A DNA stretch of 64,000 nucleotides from CAZCPB01 sp044223975 (GTDB lineage: Bacteria; Planctomycetota; Phycisphaerae; Phycisphaerales; UBA1924), in contig JBGALI010000021.1 of NCBI GenBank assembly GCA_044223975.1, positions 36,027 to 100,026 on the forward strand, given 5' to 3'. A model generated the notes under the pieces. That model ran no database searches and was not told the DNA's origin. It saw only the letters and a program-made list of their open reading frames with translations. Below, piece after piece: positions 44,356 to 52,017 of the stretch. The first letter of the stretch is position 1, and each line of letters opens with the position of its first letter. A program made the translations under genes and the position numbers.

Positions 44356-45912
44356 CTATGTGTGCTGTGTGCTGTGTGCTGTGTGCTGCTCAAGCCCCGG
44401 GATCTCGAGCTCCACAAACACACCCTCCACACCATCCCTCCGACACTCCACCTCGCACGCGATCATCTCGCTGTCCTTGGATCCAAACTCCTCCGCGCTC
44501 ACGGCGAGCGCAGGCGAACCGCGATCATCCTTTAACAGGCCGCTCGCCCGCGACACGATCGCGGCCCCGTTCCTCTTCCAACCGGCGCCATCGATCCAGA
44601 CTCTTCCACCCTTCACCCCAAACGATACCGCGCCGTTCCCTCCCACAAACCCCGGCCGCCGCGCGCCCCGTGGCTTCCACCCTCCGTCGCTCCGTCGCTT
44701 CGTCGCTTCGTCGCTCAATTCCCTGAACCGCGCCGCGATCTTCGCCGGCGGATCCGATTTCTTGTACCCCTCAATCACCGCCGGCACGGCCCCCTTCAAC
44801 GACTGCAGGATCTCGACCGCCCGATCCTCGGTATTCCCCCCAAGCCTCACCACCACCGGGATATCAATCTCAACCTCCCACAGCGCCTTCGCCAGCCCGT
44901 ACGCGCTCCAGAACTGCTCCTGGCTCGCCACCCCCGACCCCGACCCGAAGTACCCGCACAGCCCCGGCTGGCTCAGAATGATCCGCGCCGCCCGGTACAC
45001 CTTCGCCGCCGAAGGATTCCCGCTGGTATCCGTGAAGTTCGCGATCGTAAACCCCTCGTGCGTCAGCGCATCCATCGACATCATGCTGCCGCCGCCCCCC
45101 GCGCCGTGGAACCCCACCAGCCCGCGCGACCCCGCCGCCGCCTCCGTCGCCAGCTGCGCAAAGTAGAACGTCCCGCGATGGTCCGCCTGCTCCACCGCGT
45201 ACGCGATCTTCTCGAGAGCGGTGGGGGGGTGGTCAAACTCGCGCGCGATCTCAATCCCAAGCTCAGGGTGCCGGAACACCGCGTAGTCATCGATGGTCAC
45301 GCGGCAGTCCGCCGCCATGACCCGCCCATCCCGCGTGATCACCAGCGGGTTGATCTCAACGTTCCTCGCCTCAACCGCGCGCGCGATCTCGAACACCTTC
45401 CCGATCGCACCCGTCACGCCCGCACGATGCTCCTTCGGCACGCCCGCCGCCGTCACCGCACTCTTCAACGCCCCCGCGTCCGGCCCGCGCGCCACATCGC
45501 ACGCCAGCCGCGACGTGCTCGCCGCACGCTCCTCGATTCCCGACCCGCCCGTCCCCGAGAACAGGATCACCGGCGCCTTCGCGCGGTCATCGATCGTCAG
45601 CGATACAAACAGCTCCCGCGCGATGTCGATCTTCTCCTCGACCAGCACGCTCTCGACCGCGAACTGCCCGACCTTCATCCCCAGCATCCGCCCAGCCGCG
45701 ATCGCCGCTTCGTCGGCCGTCTTCGCGAACGCCACGCCCCCGATCGCCGCGCGACCCGTCGTCCACGCCTGGATCTTCACCACCGTCGTCCCGCCCAGCT
45801 CTGCCGCGATCCTCCTCGCCTCCTCCGCCGTGCGCGCCGCCCCGCCCCGCGGCACGCCCACCCCGTGCGCCCCGAGAATCGCCTTGCCCTGGAATTCCAG
45901 CAGTCGTGCCAT
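44356..45912 (-). CDS. aclB: ATP-citrate lyase, ATP-grasp (succinyl-CoA synthetase beta-like) subunit
   Basis: A 518-residue protein beginning MARLLEFQGKAILGAHGV. It is the nucleotide- and citrate-activating half of ATP-citrate lyase: ATP-grasp residues (VVKIQAWTTGRA, ESVLVEEKIDIARELFVS, VEARNVEINPLVIT), the CoA/phosphate-loop part LVGFHGAGGGGSMMS and VVRLGGNTEDRA. Known small subunits are near 400 residues; here about 110 extra residues follow, starting at an 8-bp repeat array (ATKRRSDGG, about residue 400). The last nine residues (HTAHSTQHT) are encoded by the 7-bp array that also contains the stop codon. Succinyl-CoA ligase is an alternative, but the partner gene carries the citryl lyase domain. 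Confidence 0.85.
   Translation of the reverse strand: MARLLEFQGKAILGAHGVGVPRGGAARTAEEARRIAAELGGTTVVKIQAWTTGRAAIGGVAFAKTADEAAIAAGRMLGMKVGQFAVESVLVEEKIDIARELFVSLTIDDRAKAPVILFSGTGGSGIEERAASTSRLACDVARGPDAGALKSAVTAAGVPKEHRAGVTGAIGKVFEIARAVEARNVEINPLVITRDGRVMAADCRVTIDDYAVFRHPELGIEIAREFDHPPTALEKIAYAVEQADHRGTFYFAQLATEAAAGSRGLVGFHGAGGGGSMMSMDALTHEGFTIANFTDTSGNPSAAKVYRAARIILSQPGLCGYFGSGSGVASQEQFWSAYGLAKALWEVEIDIPVVVRLGGNTEDRAVEILQSLKGAVPAVIEGYKKSDPPAKIAARFRELSDEATKRRSDGGWKPRGARRPGFVGGNGAVSFGVKGGRVWIDGAGWKRNGAAIVSRASGLLKDDRGSPALAVSAEEFGSKDSEMIACEVECRRDGVEGVFVELEIPGLEQHTAHSTQHT
44359..44389. repeat. 7-bp array (TGTGTGC) x4, right arm of the inverted pair
   Basis: Four exact TGTGTGC units (44359-44386) plus TGC. 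It forms the 3' end of aclB, including part of its stop codon, and lies upstream of the S23-type gene. Confidence 0.87.
44684..44715. repeat. Four-unit 8-bp tandem array (YCGTCGCT) inside aclB
   Basis: Units CCGTCGCT, CCGTCGCT, TCGTCGCT, TCGTCGCT, exactly 32 bases, in frame. It encodes the ATKRRSDGG stretch that links the ATP-grasp part to the extra C-terminal part. Confidence 0.87.
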
Positions 45913-46060
45913 GCCACGCTCCACGGGCCGCGCACGGCCCTGATCAAATCCAGCATTCAAACGCGCACCGCGCGAGCACAAGCGTAATCAGCCGCCCGCA
46001 CCCGCGCCGTGATTCACCGTCGCCCGTTCGCTCAGGGATTCCCCGTGCCGCGATCGCCCC

Positions 46061-46450
46061 TCACCCCGCCGGACTCGGCACCGCCGATTTCCAGATCGGC
46101 ACATCCCGCTTCATCCGGTCGATGAACTCGTCCATCGCCGCCAGCGCCTCTTTGCGATGCGCCGACCACACCCGCAGCCGGAACGAGCACGCGCCCACCG
46201 GCACTGTCCCGCGGCTGTGTTCCACGTCCATCGCGATCAGCTCGTGCCGACCCGCCACATCCTCCGCCAGCCGCGTCAGCTCGCGCGACGCCATCGGCTC
46301 GTACACCCGGTACTCCAGCCCCGCGATCCGCGCCCCGTCCTCCATCCCGCGCACAATCCCCTCGAACACCACCGCCGCGCCGGCCCCGTCGATCGCGACC
46401 GCCCTCCCTCCCGCCAGTGGCCCTTCGGTGATGGTGACATAAATCTTCAT
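46061..46450 (-). CDS. moaE: Molybdopterin synthase catalytic subunit MoaE
   Basis: Transfers sulfur from the MoaD C-terminus to cyclic pyranopterin monophosphate to make molybdopterin. The 129-residue protein has EGIVRGMEDG, LEYRVYEPMA, WSAHRKEALAAMDEFIDRMK and the lysine-containing KRDVPIWK at the end, all typical. Its ATG overlaps the moaD stop (ATGA), so the two subunits are translated together. It belongs to the Moco set that serves the xanthine dehydrogenase genes 2 kb away. Confidence 0.93.
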   Translation of the reverse strand: MKIYVTITEGPLAGGRAVAIDGAGAAVVFEGIVRGMEDGARIAGLEYRVYEPMASRELTRLAEDVAGRHELIAMDVEHSRGTVPVGACSFRLRVWSAHRKEALAAMDEFIDRMKRDVPIWKSAVPSPAG

Positions 46451-46692
46451 CCGCCCGACACCAGCGAGATCAGCGCGACCTCTTCCCCACGGCGGATCAC
46501 CCGCTCCGGCCCCGCGAACGCGTGATCCACCGCCAGCCGCCCCGCGTCCACGAAGCGGCCCAGCCGCGGCTGCATTTCCCGCAACTTGGCCATCGCCGCC
46601 GCGCACGTGCACGGCTCCGGCACGTCCACGCAGGCCCGGTCAGCTCCCGCCGCCGCCGCCGCACCCCCGAAAAGAAGGACTTCGATCTTCAC
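46447..46692 (-). CDS. moaD: Molybdopterin synthase sulfur carrier subunit MoaD
   Basis: An 81-residue ubiquitin-fold protein ending in the obligatory Gly-Gly (ISLVSGG), which is adenylated and then thiocarboxylated to carry sulfur. The N-terminus MKIEVLLFGGAAAAAG and VDHAFAGPERVIRRGEEVAL fit the family. It is divergent from moaC with about 80 bases between, presumably holding both promoters, and overlaps moaE. Confidence 0.92.
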   Translation of the reverse strand: MKIEVLLFGGAAAAAGADRACVDVPEPCTCAAAMAKLREMQPRLGRFVDAGRLAVDHAFAGPERVIRRGEEVALISLVSGG

Positions 46693-46775
46693 GCGCCAAG
46701 TCTATCGGTCGCGATGCCTACCCGCCGTTCCACGGGGATTGCCCGGCCGACACAAATCGCAGACACTGTCAGCAC

Positions 46776-47288
46776 ATGCCCGCACCCCGCGCTCGCAAAT
46801 CCCTCTCGCACGTCTCCCCATCCGGCTCGGCCCGCATGGTTGATGTCGGCGCCAAGCCCGTCACCGAGCGAGCCGCCACCGCCGAGGCCTTTGTCCGGGT
46901 CTCCCCCGCGCTCGCCCGCGCCATCCGCAAGGACTCCCTCGCCAAGGGCCCCGTCTTCGAGGTCGCACGCCTCGCTGGGATCCAGGCCGCCAAGCGCACC
47001 GACGAACTCATCCCGCTCTGCCACTCTCTCCCGCTCGACGGCGTGGACATCGAGCTAGCGCTGACCGGCCGGCGCGTTCGCATCACCGCCACCGCCCGCA
47101 CCCACGCCCGCACCGGTGTTGAGATGGAAGCCCTCACCGCTGCCGCCGTCGCCGCTCTTACCGTCATCGACATGGGCAAGGCGATCGACAAGGGCATGGC
47201 CATCGAGGGCCTCCGCGTCCTCGAGAAACGCGGCGGCCGCTCCGGACACTACATCGCGCCAGTTGCGCGGAAAGGAACCAGGCGATGA
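46776..47288 (+). CDS. moaC: Cyclic pyranopterin monophosphate synthase MoaC
   Basis: Completes cyclic pyranopterin monophosphate from the MoaA product, the first dedicated step of molybdenum cofactor synthesis. The 170-residue protein has SARMVDVGAKPVTER, AAKRTDELIPLCHSLPLDGV (with the active-site His/Cys) and GVEMEALTAAAVAALTVIDM, ending KGTRR. The lysine in AIDKGMAI is conserved. Its stop overlaps the mogA start (ATGA). moaA is not in the window. Confidence 0.95.
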   Translation: MPAPRARKSLSHVSPSGSARMVDVGAKPVTERAATAEAFVRVSPALARAIRKDSLAKGPVFEVARLAGIQAAKRTDELIPLCHSLPLDGVDIELALTGRRVRITATARTHARTGVEMEALTAAAVAALTVIDMGKAIDKGMAIEGLRVLEKRGGRSGHYIAPVARKGTRR

Positions 47289-47779
47289 ACGGCCCCATCC
47301 GCGCCGCCGTCCTCACCATCAGCGACCGTTGCTCCCACGGCCAGGCTCAGGACACCTCCGGCCCCGCGCTCTGTCGCATCCTCCAGGCCCACCTGAACGC
47401 CCACATTCTCCGCACCGCCTGCATCCCCGACGAGCCGGACATGATCGCCGAGCACTTCCGAAGCTGGGCCCGCACCGACGACCAGCTCGACCTCATTCTC
47501 TCCACCGGCGGCACTGGCCTCTCTCCCCGCGATCGGACTCCCGAAGCCGCCCGCCGGGTGTTCGACCGAGAGCACGCTCCTCTCATGGAACTCGCCCGCC
47601 TCCGCTGCCTGACGGCCTCGCCCCTTGCCTTCCTCTCCCGCGGCGTCGCCGGCACCATCTCCTCAACCCTCATCCTCACCCTCCCCGGCTCCGAGAAGGG
47701 CTCCACCGAAATCCTCAACACCCTTCTCGACATCCTCCCCCACGCCATCCAGATGCTCCGCGGCGGAGATCACGGATAA
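47285..47779 (+). CDS. mogA: Molybdopterin adenylyltransferase (MogA/MoaB type)
   Basis: Adenylates molybdopterin so that molybdate can be inserted. The 164-residue protein has the family motifs AAVLTISDRCSHGQAQDTSG, LILSTGGTGLSPRDRTPEA and LILTLPGSEKGSTE. MogA and MoaB cannot be separated by eye; both perform related roles. It is translationally coupled to moaC and lies upstream of the xanthine dehydrogenase genes on the same strand. Confidence 0.9.
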   Translation: MNGPIRAAVLTISDRCSHGQAQDTSGPALCRILQAHLNAHILRTACIPDEPDMIAEHFRSWARTDDQLDLILSTGGTGLSPRDRTPEAARRVFDREHAPLMELARLRCLTASPLAFLSRGVAGTISSTLILTLPGSEKGSTEILNTLLDILPHAIQMLRGGDHG

Positions 47780-47795
47780 CTACGATTGATCCAAG

Positions 47796-48236
47796 ATGCG
47801 GACTGGCGCGTATTACCGGGTCGTTCCACGGAAAAAGGCGGAGTTTCTCCATCGCATGATGGTGGAACTCGCTGGCAATTCCATGATTGCCTTGCAAGGG
47901 AGTCTGTCCGCGTGCCGGTTCGGCGATTGCACTGAATCGTCCGCGGACGCGCTCGGAAGACCAAGGCCTTCTACATCGATTCCCCCGCTTGATTCTGTCG
48001 TCCTGGACCTTGGTCCCGATGCGATCGCACCCGTGTTCAAGCAGATCATGTCCGCCGGGTTGAAGCGTGCGATCGTCCATATCGCGATCGTGCGCGAGGG
48101 AGTGCTTCAGTTTCAGGCGTGCGACAACTTCAGCGCCGATTGCGTTGTGGTGGGGCCTGCAATTTCTCCGACGACACTCGACGAGTTGAAAAGGCAGGGA
48201 CTGATCCACTCCTTTGTGCCGTGCAAGGAACCGTAG
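47796..48236 (+). CDS. Hypothetical protein between mogA and the xanthine dehydrogenase genes
   Basis: A 146-residue protein without a family I recognise. The N-terminus MRTGAYYRVVPRKKAEFLHRMM and the C-terminal VREGVLQFQACDNFSADCVVVGPAIS and SFVPCKEP give an alpha/beta look, and its base composition is lower in GC than the flanking genes. The start lies 16 bases after mogA. It interrupts an otherwise uniform Moco and purine gene set, which suggests an insertion. I see no catalytic motif. Confidence 0.5.
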   Translation: MRTGAYYRVVPRKKAEFLHRMMVELAGNSMIALQGSLSACRFGDCTESSADALGRPRPSTSIPPLDSVVLDLGPDAIAPVFKQIMSAGLKRAIVHIAIVREGVLQFQACDNFSADCVVVGPAISPTTLDELKRQGLIHSFVPCKEP

Positions 48237-48285
48237 AGCGAGAAGCCCGTTTCCAGGGTGCCCGAGATCTCGTACTCTAGACCCC

Positions 48286-50580
48286 ATGCTCCGCCTCGAA
48301 GGCCTCTCCAAACTCTCCGGCGCCGAGCGCTACATCGATGATGACCCCATCGAGGGCTGTCTCTGGGGCATGACCGTCCGCTCTCCCTCTCCCCGCGGCC
48401 GCATCAGGGACATACGCCTCGACCCCGGCATCGACTGGTCCAGGCTCACCTTCGTCGATCACCGCGACATCCCCGGCCCCAACGAAACCTACCTCATCGA
48501 GAACGACCAGCCTGTTCTGGCGGGAGCGTACACCCGCCACATCCACGAGGCCGTCGCCCTCATCGCGGGCGCAGATCGCGAACTGGTCCGCCGCGCCGTC
48601 CGCGCCGTCAAGGTCATCGTCGAGCCCGACGATGCGTACCTCGACTACCGCATCCCGCCCGCGCCCTCCCAAATCCAGCGCGCGCCCGCCAACCTCATCA
48701 AGCACCTCTCGATCACCAAGGGCGATGTCCAGCGCGCCCTTGCGTCTGCCGCGCACGTCATCGAAGGCATCTACGAAACCGGCGCCCAGGAGCACGTCTA
48801 CATCGAGAACCAGGGCATGGCCGCGTGGATCGAAGACGGTCCCTCCGGCGACGTGGTCGTCGTCAAGGGCTCGCTCCAGTGCCCGTACTACGTCTTGAAC
48901 GCCCTTAAGCACGCCCTCGCCCGCGACGCCTCGCGCGTCCGTGTCATCCAGTCCCCGACCGGCGGCGGCTTCGGCGGCAAGGAAGACTACCCCAGCACCA
49001 TCGCCCTCCACGCCGCGCTCCTGGCCCTCAAGTCGCGCCGCCCCGTCAAGATCATCTACGACCGCGCCGAGGACATGGCCTCGACCACCAAGCGCCACCC
49101 CGCGTGCATCCGCCACACCACCGGGCTCGATGCGCACGGCAGGCTTATTGCCCAGGACATCGACGTGCTCATGGACGGCGGCGCCTACGTCACCCTCTCG
49201 CCCGTCGTCCTCTCCCGCGGCATCATCCACGCCGCCGGCCCGTACTCCTGCCCCAACGTCCGCGTCGAAGGCCGCGCCATCCTCACCAACACCGTCCCCT
49301 TCGGCGCCTTCCGCGGCTTCGGCGCCCCGCAAACCCAGTTCGCCGTCGAACGCCACATGGACGTCATCGCCCGCACGCTCGGCATCGACCCCATCGAGCT
49401 CCGCCGTATCAACCTCCTGCGCGACGGCGACACCACCGCCACCGGCCAGGTCATCAAGGGCGGCACCGACCGCGTGGGAATGATGGACGAAGCCGTGCGC
49501 ATCGCCGATGTGCGCGCAAAGCGGACCGAGCACCAGACGTTCAACGCCTCGCATCCCTACCTCCGCCGCGGCATCGGTCTTGCGACCATCCTCCACGGCG
49601 CAGGTTTCACCGGCAACGGCGAGGTCTACCTCAACTCCCGCCTCGCCGTCGCCGGCCTCCCCGACGGCAAGGTTGAAGTCCTCGCCGCCAGCACCGAGAT
49701 GGGCCAGGGCACCAACACCATCTTCACCATGGTCGCCGCCGACGCCTTGGGCTACGACCCCCGCGACATCATCGTCGCCAACCCCGACACCTTCCGCGTC
49801 CCCAACTCCGGCCCGACCGTCGCCTCCCGCACCGCGATGGTGGTGGGGCGGCTGATCGAACGAGCCTGCGACGCCCTTCGCCAGCAGCTCGCGCTCCCCG
49901 TCGACGCCAAGGGCGCCAAGATCAAGAACGCCATCATCGCATGGCATGAGACCAAGGCAAAGTCCTCCGCGAGCATCTCACCTCCATCACCTCCATCACC
50001 CTCTCTCCTCCGCGTCGAAGTCACCTACGAGCCCCCGCCCGGCATCCACTTCGACGAAAAAACGTACAAGGGAGACGCCTACGCCACCTTCGCCTGGGGC
50101 GCCTACATCGCCGAGGTCGAGATCGATCTCCGCACGTACACCGCGCGCGTGATCAACTTCACCGCCGCGCAGGACATCGGCAAGGTCTTGAACCCCACGC
50201 TCGCCAAGGGCCAGGTCCAGGGCGGCGTCGCGCAGGGCATCGGCTGGGCCTTGATGGAAGAATGCCGTTACAAGGACGGCGCCATGATCAACAACCAGCT
50301 CACCAACTACATCATCCCCACCAGCGACGACCTTCCACCGCTCCGCGTCGTCTTCCACGAGAACCCCTACCAGTTCGGCGGCGGCGGCGCCAAGGGCGTC
50401 GGCGAACTTCCCATGGACGGCCCCGCCCCCGCCATCCTCAACGCCGTCGCTGTCGCGCTGAACGTCGAACCCGCCACCATCCCTCTCACTCCAGAACGCC
50501 TCATGTCCTTGATGGTTTCGAATCCCCCGCACCACGCGCACGTGGCCGCAACCTCCAATTCACGCACATCATCCCCCTGA
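48286..50580 (+). CDS. pucD: Xanthine dehydrogenase family, molybdopterin-binding subunit
   Basis: Large subunit that binds the molybdenum cofactor and hydroxylates hypoxanthine and xanthine to urate. The 764-residue protein has GGGFGGKED, GAFRGFGAPQ (with the substrate-binding arginine), STEMGQGTNT and the catalytic glutamate in AKGVGELPMDG. Residues about 565-575 (SPPSPPSPS) come from a 9-bp repeat and are absent from the family core. Bacillus calls the analogous gene pucD; other bacteria use xdhA or xdhB. It is the first gene of the Xdh set and is read with the FeS and FAD subunits. Xanthine as the substrate is inferred from the uricase pathway genes nearby. Confidence 0.9.
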   Translation: MLRLEGLSKLSGAERYIDDDPIEGCLWGMTVRSPSPRGRIRDIRLDPGIDWSRLTFVDHRDIPGPNETYLIENDQPVLAGAYTRHIHEAVALIAGADRELVRRAVRAVKVIVEPDDAYLDYRIPPAPSQIQRAPANLIKHLSITKGDVQRALASAAHVIEGIYETGAQEHVYIENQGMAAWIEDGPSGDVVVVKGSLQCPYYVLNALKHALARDASRVRVIQSPTGGGFGGKEDYPSTIALHAALLALKSRRPVKIIYDRAEDMASTTKRHPACIRHTTGLDAHGRLIAQDIDVLMDGGAYVTLSPVVLSRGIIHAAGPYSCPNVRVEGRAILTNTVPFGAFRGFGAPQTQFAVERHMDVIARTLGIDPIELRRINLLRDGDTTATGQVIKGGTDRVGMMDEAVRIADVRAKRTEHQTFNASHPYLRRGIGLATILHGAGFTGNGEVYLNSRLAVAGLPDGKVEVLAASTEMGQGTNTIFTMVAADALGYDPRDIIVANPDTFRVPNSGPTVASRTAMVVGRLIERACDALRQQLALPVDAKGAKIKNAIIAWHETKAKSSASISPPSPPSPSLLRVEVTYEPPPGIHFDEKTYKGDAYATFAWGAYIAEVEIDLRTYTARVINFTAAQDIGKVLNPTLAKGQVQGGVAQGIGWALMEECRYKDGAMINNQLTNYIIPTSDDLPPLRVVFHENPYQFGGGGAKGVGELPMDGPAPAILNAVAVALNVEPATIPLTPERLMSLMVSNPPHHAHVAATSNSRTSSP

Positions 50581-50666
50581 GCCCGCGCAGCGGGAGACAG
50601 CCGTTACACCCGCCCCCGCAACATACGAAACGCACGAATTCAATTCACTCGCAACAATCCGCTCAC

Positions 50667-50706
50667 CTCATCACCTCATCACCTCATCACCTCATCACCT
50701 CATCAC
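50667..50706. repeat. 8-bp tandem array (CTCATCAC) x5 in front of the FeS subunit gene
   Basis: Five exact CTCATCAC units ending six bases before the ATG at 50713, so the array occupies the place where a Shine-Dalgarno site would be. Confidence 0.87.
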
Positions 50707-50712
50707 CCACTC

Positions 50713-51180
50713 ATGTCCTCCTCTCTCCAAATCTCCTTCACTCTCAACGGCTCCCCCGTCTCTGTCCCAATCTCCCCTCACGACCGCCTTCTCGACACGC
50801 TCCGCTACGCCCTCAACCTCCCCGGCACCAAGGAAGGCTGCGGCGAAGGCGAGTGCGGCGCCTGCACCGTCCACATGGACGGCCTACCCGTGAACTCCTG
50901 CCTCGTCCCCACCTTCCAGTGCCGCGGGCGCGACATTCGCACCATCGAATCCATCCCGCGCGATGAACTCACCCCCATGCTCGCCACCGGCGCCACCCAG
51001 TGCGGGGCCTGCACGCCCGGCGTCGTCATGACCGCCCACTGGATCACGCGTAACCCCGACCTGCTCAAGTCCCACACCGCGCGCGAACTCATGGCCGGCA
51101 ACCTCTGCCGCTGCACCGGCTACGACGGCATCATGGACGGCATTAACGCTTGGCTCCGCGCATCCGGGAGCGGCGTCTGA
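50713..51180 (+). CDS. pucE: Xanthine dehydrogenase family, [2Fe-2S] subunit
   Basis: A 155-residue ferredoxin-like subunit carrying two [2Fe-2S] clusters that pass electrons from the Mo site to FAD. The N-terminal cluster has CGEGECGAC and a later Cys (VNSCLVP). The second cluster has QCGACTPGVVM and NLCRCTGYDGI. Its stop overlaps the start of the FAD gene. No RBS is visible; a repeat array lies directly upstream of the ATG. Confidence 0.93.
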   Translation: MSSSLQISFTLNGSPVSVPISPHDRLLDTLRYALNLPGTKEGCGEGECGACTVHMDGLPVNSCLVPTFQCRGRDIRTIESIPRDELTPMLATGATQCGACTPGVVMTAHWITRNPDLLKSHTARELMAGNLCRCTGYDGIMDGINAWLRASGSGV

Positions 51181-52010
51181 TGCGCGCCCTCCTCCCCAGC
51201 TCCCTCCCCGAAGCCCTCGCGCTCCTCTCAGACGACCCCTCCCTCATCCCCCTGGCCGGCGCCACCGATGCCCTCGTCCACTGGCCCACCAATCTCCCTG
51301 CCCACGATCAGGACTACCTCGACCTCTCCGCTCTCTCCGACCTCCGCGCCATCCGCTGGACCGGAGACACCCTCACCCTCGGTGCCCTCACCACCTACTG
51401 GGACGTCATCCGCGACCCGCGCATTCCCGCCGAATTCCCGCTCCTCCCCGCCGCGGCCCGCCAGGTCGGCGCTATCCAGATCCAGTCCCGCGGCACGTGG
51501 GCCGGCAACATCATCAACGCCTCCCCGGCCGCCGACGGCGTCCCCGCCCTCATGGCCCACGACGCGACCGTCGTCCTCACCTCGCGCACCGGCGACGAAC
51601 GAATCCCCCTCTCCGACTTCTACCTCGGGTACAAGAAAATGCGCCGCCGCCCCGACCAGCTCATTACCGCCATCGAACTTCCGCGCCGCTCCTATGCCTT
51701 CACCGCCTTTGAAAAAGTCGGCGCCCGCCGCGCCCAGGCGATCACGAAAGTCGGCCTCGCCATCGCCCACTCTGCCCGCGGCTGGCGCGTCGTCGCAAAC
51801 AGCGTCGCCCCAACCGTCGTCCGCTGCAGCACCATCGAGTCTCTCCTCGACTCTTCCGCCCCCATCTCCTCCCCAACCGGCTTCCTCCCCGCCGCCCGCA
51901 AGGACATCGCCCCCATCGACGACATCCGCTCGACCGCCGAGTACCGCGAAACCGTCCTCTGCCGCGTCCTCTACCATTGCCTCCGCGGCAAATGCCCCGG
52001 CGTAGTGTGA
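51180..52010 (+). CDS. pucC: Xanthine dehydrogenase family, FAD-binding subunit
   Basis: A 276-residue FAD-binding subunit that accepts electrons from the FeS clusters and passes them to NAD+. LIPLAGATDALVHW and GAIQIQSRGTWAGNIINASPAAD are the FAD-contacting motifs of this family. The C-terminal part (SYAFTAFEKVGARRAQAITKVG) is the CO-dehydrogenase flavoprotein C domain. The ATG overlaps the stop codon of the FeS subunit gene (TGATG). The C-terminus ends CPGVV, after which xdhC begins eight bases later. Confidence 0.9.
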   Translation: MRALLPSSLPEALALLSDDPSLIPLAGATDALVHWPTNLPAHDQDYLDLSALSDLRAIRWTGDTLTLGALTTYWDVIRDPRIPAEFPLLPAAARQVGAIQIQSRGTWAGNIINASPAADGVPALMAHDATVVLTSRTGDERIPLSDFYLGYKKMRRRPDQLITAIELPRRSYAFTAFEKVGARRAQAITKVGLAIAHSARGWRVVANSVAPTVVRCSTIESLLDSSAPISSPTGFLPAARKDIAPIDDIRSTAEYRETVLCRVLYHCLRGKCPGVV

Positions 52011-52017
52011 GACGCGA

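Noticed and set aside
46693..46775. Molybdenum cofactor riboswitch between moaD and moaC
   Set aside because: Only 83 bases lie between the divergent genes and no extended helix set of that riboswitch can be drawn.
50667..50706. Possible CRISPR array
   Set aside because: Units are 8 bp and contiguous with no spacers; no cas genes are in the window. The same holds for the other short arrays.
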